Assembly (NCBI RefSeq): GCF_027595985.1
Contig: NC_073312.1
Location: forward strand, 10,459,426 to 10,523,425
Direction: 5' to 3'
Source: Sorex araneus
Taxonomy: Eukaryota; Chordata; Mammalia; Eulipotyphla; Soricidae
DNA: 64,000 nt
Numbering within the stretch: position 1 is the first letter of the stretch; the number at the start of each line of letters is the position of its first letter. Positions 24,101 through 36,400 of this stretch are shown here, in pieces. The position numbers were made by a program, and so were the translations under genes. Under the pieces are notes generated by a model. It was given only the letters and a program-made list of their open reading frames with translations. It ran no database searches and was not told where the DNA came from.

Positions 24101-27100
24101 AGCCTCATGCTGGCAAAGGCAACTCACGTAGTCCATGAGCTCCTGAGCGGCGCAGTTGATGCCGAGGTGCAGGTGGGTTCCCAGTTCCAGCCCCAGGTTG
24201 GTGCAGATGCCTTGGATGAGTTGCAGAGGCTGCTCCAGCGTGTCACAGCCCATGGTGAGACAGCCCAGGTGGGATATCCTGCTAGAGGTCTGGGCCTGCA
24301 AGGGTCAAAGCAATGAAGAGAGCTCGCTCATTGGGCTGTCTCTCTCCAGACACCGCTCTCCAGTCAAGAGAGCTCGCTCGGGGCTGGGGAGACGGACAGG
24401 CTGGCCTGTCCCTCTTCAGGAGAGCCCGCTTAGGCCCAGGGAGGCTGCACAGACTGGCTGTGTCTCCCCAGACACAGCTCTCCTGGGTGAGGGCCTCTTC
24501 ATGCCCCTTCCAGGGCCAGCTGGTCGCTGCGTGTCCTCTGGGCAGAGGTTTGCCCCTCTCAGGGAGGCACCTGCTCACCGGGCGTTTGAGTTTGATGGGG
24601 AATGCCAGTTCCTTTCTTCCCTGTCTCTGCCATTGTCCGTGGGCTCACCTGAGCACCAGGGCGGGGTGTCTGTCTGAGCCCCCTCCCTCCTCCTAACTCC
24701 ATCCATCTCCCACCTGAGCTGCCCACCCATCACTCCGCGTCCCGTGTTCCTTTTTCCTTTAGAATAAAATGTTTAGGGTATATTTACATATATAACCCTC
24801 CTTCGGGGAAGGCTTTATTTTTATTTTTATTTATTTATTTTTTTTATTATTATTATTATTTTTGCTTTTTAGGTCACACCCGGCAATGCACAGGGGTTAC
24901 TCCTGGCTCTGCACTCAGGAACCACCCCCTGGCGCTGCTCAGGGACCATATGGGATGCTGGAAATCGAACCCGGGTCGGCCGCGTGCAAGGCAAACGCCC
25001 TACCCGCTGTGCTATTGCTCCAGCCCCGGCTTTATTTTTAAAAGTGATTCAAGTGTTAATTGGTGTAGGGCACTGGGGATGGATGGCAGTGGAAGACCGG
25101 GAGGTCCAAGGCCCCTGAGACCCTTGCTCGCCGGGTCAGCCTTAGCATAGATGGCGGCAGTGCTGACGTGAGGGGTGTAGCTGGGGGGTAAAGAGCATGC
25201 TTTGCATGAAAAGGGCCTGGGTTCAATCCCTGGTAACAAAAAATAAATAAAACTGTTACTCTGCAATTGGAACTTGAAGCACTATCAATAATTATGAAGT
25301 GTCCTACATGAATAACCTTACCTTTTCTACGCTGTTCAGTGACAGCATTGGTTAACTGTGAGAATCACCCCATTTTTTAAGTATCAATTCTTTGATTTAG
25401 TAAACCCACAGTCGAGAAGAATTCTGTATATTCACCGAGGAATTTTATTATAGCCTCCTGAGCTGATTAAAACACTCAATTGTTTAATTTATTTTGTTTT
25501 AAACACTGTAATAGATAATAAAGCAGAAATAAAAACCTGTTGCAAAGTTAAAAAAAAATAAAACACTCAATTGGTGCTCACTAAATACCAGGTACTATTT
25601 TAAGTGAATAGAATCTCCTTACATCAGTCCCATGATGACAGAAATGTATTACCCTTACTTTAGAAAGAGTTAAGTAACATGTAACTGACTGGGGAATCGG
25701 GTGTGGAGTCTGGGTTGTACACGGCAATGCTCAGAGCTTACTTCTGGCTCTGAGCTTGGGACTCACTGTGGCAGTGCTCAGCGAGAACATATGCAATGTT
25801 AGGGATCAAACTGGGGCCGGGCGATTATAAGGCAAGTGCCTTAACACTCAACCCTTAATTCTGGCGCCTCTGGAGCAAATTTTACTCCAGAGAGAGTAGT
25901 TGTAGCACCATATCGTTGATGCCAGGATGGTGGCCTGTTTAGAACCTAGCATTGGAGCGCTGGCCTGCAGACCAGTGACACTCCTGGGGGGGACATCAGT
26001 GTCTAACAGGAGGGAGGAGGCGAGGGGAAGGGGAGGAGAGAACAGGAAGTAGTAGAGGAAACGGCAGCCAAGGTAGCAGTGGATAGTGGTAGCAGCAGAG
26101 GTAGTGAAAGGCAAAGCTGATCACAAGAGCTGGTGCTCGTGTAAGGTTCTTCGAATGCCCGTGGACACCCGCCAGCCTGAAGGAAAGCACGGAGACGCAC
26201 AGCCTGTTCCCCACCCCCCAACTCCCCTTGAGAGGCCTCATGCTGGCGGGCTGTGCTTATTCCAACACACGTGGCTGCCGGGCATTCACTTAATTCTCTC
26301 TGGGTTTACAGGAGGAATATTTCACCTTGACCACATTCTCACCTTCCTTTCCCGGTTCTTCCTGCTGAGATGTCCAGGAAGGGCAGGGGGTGGCCACGGG
26401 GACTGTGAGCCATGGGGACTGTGCCTGTGACCGAGCCGCCTGTGTACCCTTTGCCTCATCACCAGAGTTCTTCATGGGGGTCCTAACTGTAGCCTGAACG
26501 TTCTGACATCCGATGGGTTTGGAGCCGGTGTCCAGGGCCCTTTGTTTCATTATCGTGTCAGCAAGGAGAAGCAAAGACTCTCCAGTCTGGCTCACAGTGG
26601 CCGTGTCTAGCCGGGGTTAAGCGAGGCCTGACTGTTGGGCACCATCGTGCCCAGAGGCGCTGACCGGTCAAGCTCAGCTGCTCCCCTGTGCCAGTGTGGC
26701 GAGTTTCCTCAGGAAAACTGCCCGTCTCTGAGCTCCTGCAGCAGCGTGTCAGGAATTGGGGTGAACTGGGGCGTGTGCTCTGGGGTCAGGTGAGAGAAAA
26801 GACCATCTTTCCATGCCGACGCCCCTCTCCCTTTCGAAGAATCGAAACCTAAAGCTTCCACTCTGCCTTCAGTTGGTGACGGGGACCCTTCAGCCTCCCA
26901 GATACTTCACCTCTGGGGTTCCCGTGCAATGTGCAATCCTATTACCCGCTGTCCAGACAGCTGCTGGTGTGAGGGCCAGGCAGCCTGCGCCAGGAGAGCT
27001 GGGGTGACAGAGGCCTTCTGTGGGGTGGGGGGAGGGGGACTGGCTTCTGCACTCCTGCCAGACCCCTGCACCGTTCCACAGTGCTCGCCCTGCAGGGGGG

Positions 27101-27380
27101 TCAGGCAGGGAGACAGGGAGAAAGTGCCCTAGGGAGTAGGGAGGACCGGGAACAAATACAGGCCCTCACCTGACCTCGTTTTCCTCCATCAAGCCCTTTT
27201 TTGGTCTCTGTTTTTGGAGAAGGCAGCTGTGAACAGAAGATAAAAGCATCATTTGAGACATTTCACACCTGCCTGGCAATAAACAGCTTCAAGTCCTCTG
27301 GGCTGTTCCGTGCTCCGAAGTCTAGCCAGTCACATGAAGTCAAGCTATTTGGCAGCTCGCGTTCTCTCTCTCTCTCTCTC

Positions 27381-27418
<38 letters not shown>

Positions 27419-30400
27419 GTACATTCTCACACTCTCACACTCATTTTTTTCACACACACTCATTCTCATAGTCACTCATTCTCACAGTCTGACATATTCT
27501 CACACTTTCACACATACTCACACTCATTCTCATACACTCACACTTACTCTCACACTCATTCTCACACACACGTATTCTCACACACGCATTCTCACTCTCA
27601 CACTCACACACCGTCCATGCCTGCCACCTGCGGCCTTCATACGCCCAAACCGTTCCCCAGATTCAGGCCTGCGTTTCCTGTACTCCCCGTCCCCAGCCTG
27701 CGGTCCCATGGAGGGCGGGGAGCGAGTCTTTCCGTCCTGCTCGGAGGCTGAATGTCCCTGGCAGCGTGCCCCCCCCCGCCCCGTGTCCTCTGAGCCCTTG
27801 AGGAATAACACGCAGGTGGACTTTACTTCCACAGGTGTGTGATGTGTGTCATGACTATTCCTTGAGCCTGGACGCTTCCCCCTACAGGTCAGACTTGACA
27901 TTCGCTAGGACCTAAACACCCGTTAGCTCTTGTGGCTCAGGTGTGTGTGTGTGTGTGATGTCAACTGGAAATCAAAAGCAAAGGGACCTTCTCAGAGCTT
28001 GGCAGGAGTGATAGCACACCGAAGCAGGGCCCTCGCCTTGTGTAGGGAGCACGTGCGTGCTTGGACTGGAGTGAAAGCATGACGGGTAGGGCCTTTGCCT
28101 TTCGCGTGGTGACCCGGGTTCGATTCCTCCACCCCTCTCGGAGAGCCCGGCAAGCTACTGAGAGTATCCCGCCTGCATGGCAGAGCCTGGCAAGCTACCT
28201 GTGGCATATTCTATATGCCAAAAACAGTAACAAGTCTCACAATGGAGACATTACTGGTGCCTGCTCGAGCGAGTCGATGAACAATGGGATGACAGTGCTA
28301 CAGACAGTGCTTGTCACATCACTGTGATGCTTCTGTGAATCTAACTTTATTCCCCAGTAAAACCAGATCCTTCTCAGAAAGCCCCAGTGCCAAAGACTGG
28401 GCCCCACTCCTGGTCTCAGCCTCGCACTGGAGGGGACAGCCAGCGCCACGCGTACCTCTTTCCCTGCTCTGGGGCCTCCCCAAGAGGGCCAGAGCCCAGT
28501 GCCAGGTCTGTGCCTCAGCCAACGTGGACACCGAACTGCCCCTCATGTCCCAGACCTTTTTCATAAAAGGCAGGATCTGGGCCTGGAGCCAGCTGCTTCA
28601 AAAATCAAAATACGATCGTTAAGAACCCTTAGAAACTGCACCCAAAGGCAGCTGGGATAGAGAAGGGACCACTAAGTATGGACCAAACATGACGGCCTCT
28701 TAGTACCTGTGCTACAAACCTTAACACCCAAGAGGAGAGAGAGAGTAAAAGGGATGTACCTGCCACAGAGCAAGGATACTGGGAACATTGGTGGTGGAGA
28801 ATGGACACCAGTGGAGGGATGGGTACTCGATCATTGTATGACTGAAATGTACTCACAAAAGTTTGTAAGTCTGTAGCTTACAGACTTACATGGTGATTCA
28901 TTAAAAAATAATAATAAAAATAAAATGTGAATTATTTTATAAATAAAAAGAGAAACTGCATCCATAGCGAACGGGGGCCTCTCTGAGCTTGGGTGCCAAG
29001 GAAAACCCCTAGAGGAAACCCCAGTTTTCAAAACAACAGTGCAGGGCTTGGGGATGGCTCAGTGACAAAGCACCTGCCTTGTAAGCCTGAGGCTGGTGAG
29101 GCAGCGAGTCAGACCCCTAATTCCAGCCACGTGAGCTGAGTGTTATCCATTGGCTCTGCTGGTTGGGGTCCCCTGGACACCGGAAGCAAGTGTGCACAAA
29201 CTCTGGTTATGGAACAACAATAGAGGGAAGGGAAGGGGAACAAAAACAGACAGAATACTGTGTCATTCCATCGTGAATGGAAGCTCAACACAGGAAGTTC
29301 AAAAGGACCCACCATGAGATACCTAACAGGCTCTTGTTACATACCATTTCCATTCTGTTAATGTATTTCTGGACTTCCAGAAGCATCGCCACACCCTGTA
29401 AGTAGAATGACCATCTTCCACGACTGCAGTTGAGAAACGTTAGACAGAACGACAGACCCACGTGCGGTTTCAAAGGGGTTTCTGCATTCGTAAGGGGCCT
29501 AGACAATGTCCTGGCTGGTGACTTGTTATGCCTTGGTGGAGGTCAGTAGAGCTTGTCTTGCTCCATTTCTTTTCCTCATCGTTCAAGAACTAACTGCTTT
29601 AGGAGGTTGGATCAAATTCAAGTTCATTCGCTTTCACTCTCTGACCAGCCTTCTTGTCACAGATCACCAAGGGATCCTCAACCTCGGGTGTGAAACCGTG
29701 TGAATCCACTACCACTCACCGAGTGGAAAGGGGTCGTGGGATTGGCACGGGCAGGTGGGTGAGCACCTAGAGGTGCCCACTAGGTTCCTCATCACAGGGA
29801 AGACCCTGGTACCCAAAGGACCTGACAGGTGGCGAGTTGGGTAGGAATGCTCCCACGGCTGGTAAATTGCAAAGCCATGATTATTCTCTTTACAAAAGAA
29901 TTGACCAGGGCTGGAGAGAAAGCACAGCGGGTAGGGCATTTGTCTTGCATGCAGCTCACCTCAGTTCAATCCCTGGTACCCTGTAGGCTCCCTCAGATCC
30001 TGCCAGGAGTGATTCCTGAGCACAGAGTCAGGAGTAAGCCCAGAGCACTGCTGGGTATGGTCCAAAAGACAAAAGGGGAAAAAAAAATTGTTCATGTGCT
30101 TAGGTAAATAATCACTCCAGGGCAGAAGAGACGGTTTGGAGACTGACACCCGTGCCTGGCGTGCTGCTGACCCCGGCTCAGTCCCTAGAGCCACTTGGGC
30201 CCTGCACAGCACCCAAGAGGTAGCCCTAAAGGCCCCGAGCACAGCCGTGGTGGCCTGGTGGAAGCTGGCACCTCAGGGTGTGGGCCTCATCATGTCCTCA
30301 GGATCCCCACCTTGAACCCAGGAGGTACCCCAGGCCCTCTGGGCACCATCTGGGAATCCCCCCACCCCGAATCCTTTCTGGAGGCGGATGGAGTGTCCTG

Positions 30401-33400
30401 CACCTTTTCTGCAAGCATTCGTCAGAGGACACCACCATGTGACTCTCTGGACTGCCCATCGGGTGGGAGACCCAGAGGGGCTGTGGGAGACCCACACCCA
30501 CACTCCACACACCCCGGAGTGGTACAGAGCTGTGACTCAGGCCTCCTCCATTCTAAGTCCCACAAACACGCATGAGTGGTCTGCTCGGCCCTGGCTTTCT
30601 CATTTGGGGAATGGGTTGTCAAGAAAGTATCAGCTTCCTCTTATTTCTGCTGGAGGGCACAGCCCCGCCCGTGAAGGGCCCTTAACTCTCCCCCCCACAC
30701 CCCCACACCAGGAAAAGCCACCCAGCTCCTTCTATGCAGCAAAGCTACTCAAATGCCTTCCGTCCCCAGCAGGAGGTGACTCAGGAGTCCGTCCTCTGAT
30801 TACCCCCACCGCTCCCCGACCTCCATGTGACTTCTTTCTTCCCACGACTCTTGATTTTCTAAAATATTTTTCTCACCATATTTCATTCCTCTGCCTTTAG
30901 TATCTTAAACCTGGGGGACCTACAGTAAAAGCTCATTGAGGAAAGAGTCTTATTTTCTTCAAGGGGAAAAAAACAGTCTGAGAGGGCCAGAGAGATAGCA
31001 CAGGGGTTAAGGCATTGCGGGTTCAATTCCTGGTACCACCTGGACCCCTGAGTTCTGAGAAGGGTCGCTCCTGAGCTCGGTAATGATTGGCTTCTGAGGT
31101 ACAGCCCCAGCTCCCTCTCCCTCTTCCCCCTCCAAAAAATCCAGGTACTTGTTTAGCTGATAATCCCGGGTGGGGGATACAAATCACTTCTTTCATCAGA
31201 TTCAGCTTCCCCGGTGAGGACTTGCCGCAGCTGAGCATAGTGACCATCAGCAAAGGCACCGTGAGCTTGGTCGGCGGCTCCTGGAGTGGGCAGACCCCGG
31301 GGAAAGAGCGGTGGTCATGTGTCCCGAGGCGCCCCCTGGGCCTGGGCACCGGGCAGAACAGGATCTCACCTCACTGTGCTTCAGCGCTGCGATGCTGAGG
31401 TACAGAGGCTTGTGGGCCAGCACCGCGCTGGCTTTGGCGATGGCCAGGGACACGGCCCCGATGGCCAGGCTCCCGCAGAGCACAGGCTCGGCGGGCTCAG
31501 CGGGGGTCACGGGCTTCTCTACCAGAGCTTCCTTCTTCCCTGGGGGAGGCGGAAATACAGGCCAAGGAGTCCAGCTCCACGGCCCCAATTCAGAGAGGCA
31601 GTTCCCATGCTCTGCTTACGTGGGTGGCAGAGGAAGGACGCAGCGTGAAGCACCCTTCCAAGTTAAGCACCTACCAAGCACCTACGAAGTCAAGACCCAT
31701 GACAGGAGGCCACCTTCCATCCTTTAGTGCCTTCCCCTTTTTTTCCTGAGATATCAGCTTCACAATCACTTTGCTTGGGCAACTCCTATCCCTTTATCTA
31801 AGCCTTAGGTCTGAATCTAAGAGCTAAAACACACAAGTAGTTCAACATAATCTACATGCCTCCAGGAGTTGCTCTGGAACCGTCTATTTCCTATTCAATG
31901 GTGTCCACGCTAGTTGGGCATTGAGCTCGCCCCTGAGTGGTGTTACAAAAACAGCATGGACTTTCCGTGGACAGGAACACACAGCACAGTTTCTTAGCAC
32001 TCATTCCAACAGTTGCTCCAGAAATAACATGCTTGAGACAGGCCAAGGTTAGCAATATACTGGAAAGCCACGATAACATTTGTTCTTTTTTGTTGTTGTT
32101 GTTTTGTTTTTTTGGTTTTTTTGGGTCACACCCAGCAATGCTCAAAGGTTACTCCTGGCTCTGGCACTCAGGAATTACTCCTGTAGTGCTCGGGGGACCA
32201 TATAAAATACTGGGGCTCAAACCCGGATCAGCTGCATGCAAGGCAAATGCCCTCCCCACTGTACTATCGCTCTGGCCCCAGCCATAATAACTCCCCCCCA
32301 ATATTTGTTTTAATTTTTATTATTGAATCACCATGAGATGCCATGATAACTTTAAGGCTGGGATTATTTGGATTATTTAATTTGACAGGCTACAGTGCTA
32401 CAGTGAATGTAGGTAAGAGGCTCCCAAACTTATTTGGCCTATTGTCTCCTTTTCAGACCAAAAAGAAAAAAAACAACATTGGTGCCCCTGGGGAAATTTA
32501 CTTCTTTAAGTAGTCACACAGCTGACCTGGGTTCGATTCTTCCGCCCCTCTCAGAGAGCCCGGCAAGCTGCCAAGAGTATCCCAACCACACGGCAGAGCC
32601 TAGCAAGCTATCCGTGGCATATTTGATATGCCAAAAACAGTAACAAGTCTCACTATGGAGACGTTACTGGTGTTTGCTTGAGCAAATCGATGAGCAATGG
32701 GATGACAGTGATACAGTGACAGTGAATTTGACAGTTTTCCAAAGAAAATTTTGTATTGTTCCATGACATAGGTCTGAGATGAAGTTTGTTATTCATACCA
32801 AAGAACATCATTAAAATGTGAGTGGCTTTTGTGTAAGCACATGGAGAAATAGACGTACATGCCACCTGCCTTTTCCCTCTCTCAACGCTGCCACCTTGTT
32901 CACCAAATGCTCACCCCTGGGGGAAGGATATTTTGCTGTGGCTTTGGTTTTCAGTCACACCTAGCAATACTTAGGGGTTACTCTGGCTCTGCACTCAGGA
33001 ATCACTCCTGGTGAGCTCAGGGGAACATCAGGAATTAAACCTGGGTCTGAAAGGCAAAGGCCCTAACCCCGTACTAGCTCTGTGGCCCCTTGAGGGAGGA
33101 ATATTTTTATCTGGCAAATAGAATCAGAGGGTGCAATTGGGGTAATAAAGCCCTGCCTGTCAAGCCCGGTAGCTTCAAACATGAAGTGGGCAAGATAGAT
33201 TGTTCTTGGTGGGAGCTCATCCTGCATCTGAGCGAAGCACACCGCAGACCCAAGCTCAGTCCTGATATCCCACAGAGTTCTGAGAACCATCAGGAGTAGT
33301 TCCTGAGTTCAGAACCTGGAATCACCTCTGAGCATCGCTGAGTGTGGGCCCACACCAAACCAAACGAACAAAGAGTTTCTAGTTTGGAAAGGCAGCCAGA

Positions 33401-36400
33401 CTCCCTCCCTCCCACCTCAGGGATCTGTCACTAAGGATCTTCAAGTGAGCCACCTACCTGCCTTCTGCCCTTTCTTTCTGGCTGGTGGAATGGAGGATGT
33501 TGTAGCTGAAGGGACGGGCATGGCTGATATCTTCTTTTCCAATTCTTTCTTCTCCTTATCTTCTTGTACTTTTTCTTCAAAGAAAGTCCTTCATGGCAAG
33601 ACAGTGTCAAGAAATTACAGTGGAATGATTTAGGGATGTCACTTGCATTGCAGTTGTGTTTAAGTGCTGGCCCCAGTGCAGTCTACAGATTAACACCCTT
33701 TTAGCTCTTTAAGAACAAACCAGCTTCAATATCCAAAGTCCCCCAATGTAATGATGCTGCTATAAAGCCTGTGTTTAAGAACTGAAATTACTTTTGGTCC
33801 GGAAAAGAATTCAGATGCTCTATTATTTTAATTGTTTGAGCATTGTGTTTGTAAAGTAAAATTAGAATCTATAAACTGATTAAAGGCTACTGAATTTTTC
33901 CTTTTGAATAACTGTGAGAAATTGAAAAATTTAAGAAAAGATGCTGAAATGCAACATTTGGGGTAGACTTCCTTTTTTCCCATCATTTGGCAGAAAATAG
34001 TCCAAATGTGAGCCCAACTCTATCCCTCAAAAAACCATTTTTACTAAAAATAAAGATTCTATCTAATTCTAAGCAAGAAAAAAATGTGATCTTCTGCACA
34101 ATTAAACATACAATGAGACCTAAGGAAAGAGAATCCAGTGAACCTTTGTTTGACCAAGAGGGGCGTGGCTTCAGAACTGCACAAAAGAGAGGTGATGCTA
34201 ACATGTTAACATGGGCCTGGCAGGGATGGCAACATAGATACAACGTGGTCATAGATGTTAGAGCCAACTACAGGCAAGGCATGACAGGCCTGGGCTGTGT
34301 CTGAATGGAAAATACGCCCCCCCCACCCCCGCAACTGTCACTACCAGACAGACAGGAGAAACTCAAAGGTGATGTAGGATATGGTGGACAGAGGCAAAGG
34401 TCATCACCAGGATTCTCAGCCCGTAGCAGGAGAAACTTCTATTTTTAGTTTTTGGGATACACCCAGCTATGCTTACTCCTGATAGGGCTCAGGGCTCAGG
34501 CAGGGCTGTGACTGAGCCTGGATCAGCCTTGGCAAGGCAAGCACCTTACTCCCAAGTATTATCTCTCTGGCTCCTTGGTAGAAATGTTTTCTTTTTCTTT
34601 TCTTTTCTTTTTTGCTCTTCTTTTTGGGTTTCCGTGCACATGGCCAACCTGGGTTCGATTCCTCCATCCCTCTTGGAGAGCCTGGCTAGCTATCAAGAGT
34701 ATCCCACCCACGCGGCAGAACCTGAAAAGCTACCTGTAGGGTATTCCATATGCCAAAAACAGTAACAACAAGTCTCACAATGGAGAGGTTACTGGTGCCC
34801 GCTCGAGCAAATCGATGAACAATGGGATGACAGTGCTACAGTGCTTTTTGGGTCACACCTGGCGATGCACAGGGGTTACTCTTGGCTCGTGCACTCAGGA
34901 ATTACTCCTGGCGGTACTGGGGGGACCATATGGGATGCTGGGAATCAAACCCAGGTCGGCCTCGTGCAAGACAAATGCCCTACCCACTGTGCTATCGTTC
35001 CACCCCCTGGTAGAAATATTTTCACTGAATTCCAGGTAAACTCTATGAAAAGAGGTCACAAGGCCTTATGTCACCAGGCTCAGCAGGATTCTAACGTCAG
35101 GGTTTGATGAACACTATGCTAAGTGTTGCTAAGTTAACACACATGGTTCTGTGGACTCCTAGCTGTACGGATCCTGGAAGCCCCTCACACCCGCCTTACG
35201 GGCAGGTCAGCTGCCCAGAGTCTCTGTACACGGGGTCTCTGATCAAAGCTGTGGGGCTACCTGAGCAGCTGGTCCACCTCGGCCTGGTTGCAGGGTCTCT
35301 GGCCCTGGAGCTGCTCTGAAAGTTCTTCATTGATCCACTGCAGGGCTGTGCTCACCTCCTCGGACCGCTCCGTCTCCTCCACCTCCAGCAGCTCAGACGG
35401 GGAGTTCTCCTGCACTTGAAAGTGTGTGGAGATCGCCGTGGAACAAATGTTCTGAAAAGAATACAAGCCTGTTCCACATTTCCCCCCGCTCTGGCAGAAA
35501 ACGGGAGCCTGAATTAAACTGGCTTTTAATGTGCATGATATTTTATCACCAATTTCAAAGGGAAAATGAGAATCTATAATTTCCTTTGAGATCTTTTTAT
35601 AGTTGTTGAGACACGATAGAACTCAACTTCAAGGAACGTGGAAAATTATTACCTTGAGAAAATACCCTTATAAAATCCTTCCCGTGAACTTGTTTTTATC
35701 ACTCCTTCTCCAGAAAAGTTAAAAGGGTACGCTTTCATCCTAATTAGGCCCCTCCCAGAGACAGGCACAAAATGATTTCTAACAAATATGTAGCCGTGAA
35801 AAGAAATGATTAAAAAAAAATCATTCAAATGAATTTTTCTCTTACATGGAGCGCCCTACACAACTACATAAATCTCTCTATACTCTGTGAATATATAAAC
35901 CTATCTAGATGTGTACAACTCACATTCATGTCAGTTTCAAAACTATCCTCATTCAGTTCATTTCTCTACTGATCTTGCCCCATCTTTAGCATGAGAGCTC
36001 TGTACCAAAGTAATGCTAAGATAGAATGGGTCCATTTCAGTGGAGTATATGATTCATGGATATGATATGCTGTCTGTGTGCATGAATATTTCATAAGCAC
36101 TGAACTATAAAATTTTCATTCCCCCCCCCATTTGGACAAGAAGTGCTAATAAATGCAGTGGGGCCAGGACACACAAGAACACGCTCCAGCTGCTTCTTAC
36201 CTTGGGGGAATTCTGAACGGTGCAGAAGATTTCCACTTGCAGGGTTGGAAACCCCAGCCCGTCCAGGACATTCTTCCCCACTACCTTGCAGATGGTGGGA
36301 GGTGTTGCCAGTTCAGACAAGCAGTTTGCCTACAACATGTCAATACACACATGTGAAAAAAATAAACCATGTCGCTATCACAATGTCACATCTCATTCAT

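Larger units (their letters stand above)
20958..24127 (-). other. ENO4: ENO4 intron 9
   Basis: 3.2 kb with SINE copies and one L1 3' end. 22925-24127 is unique apart from a (GTTT)n repeat. Confidence 0.85.
24296..27169 (-). other. ENO4: ENO4 intron 8
   Basis: 2.9 kb. Contains a degenerate tandem duplication at 24312-24480, one near-consensus type A SINE, and a few old remnants. 25866-27169 is unique and GC-richer. Confidence 0.85.
27227..29344 (-). other. ENO4: ENO4 intron 7
   Basis: 2.1 kb with a large CT/CA repeat, a type B SINE and an L1 3' end. Confidence 0.85.
29396..31148 (-). other. ENO4: ENO4 intron 6
   Basis: 1.75 kb with three old or middle-aged type A SINEs. 30260-30980 is GC-rich unique sequence without recognised content. 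Confidence 0.85.
31540..33457 (-). other. ENO4: ENO4 intron 4
   Basis: 1.9 kb with two minus type A SINEs, one plus type A and one composite type B element. Confidence 0.85.
33589..35260 (-). other. ENO4: ENO4 intron 3
   Basis: 1.7 kb. The left two-thirds is unique and AT-rich; the right part holds nested SINEs. Confidence 0.85.

Noticed and set aside
25165-25250. Possible tRNA gene
   Set aside because: The D arm and acceptor stem do not pair, and an A-rich tail follows. It is a SINE or pseudogene.
26440-26520. Minus-strand segment [13 protein letters not shown] considered as ENO4 exon 8
   Set aside because: The borders would give the wrong phase on both sides and there is no pyrimidine tract.
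26600-26700. Minus-strand GHDG-like peptide considered as ENO4 exon 8
   Set aside because: Only four residues match, there is no usable donor, and a stop lies just upstream. The 57-bp unit at 27170-27226 fits in sequence, splice sites and phase.
27201-27842. 213-codon open frame on +
   Set aside because: Mostly translated CT/CA microsatellite. Its left end overlaps ENO4 exon 8 on the opposite strand.
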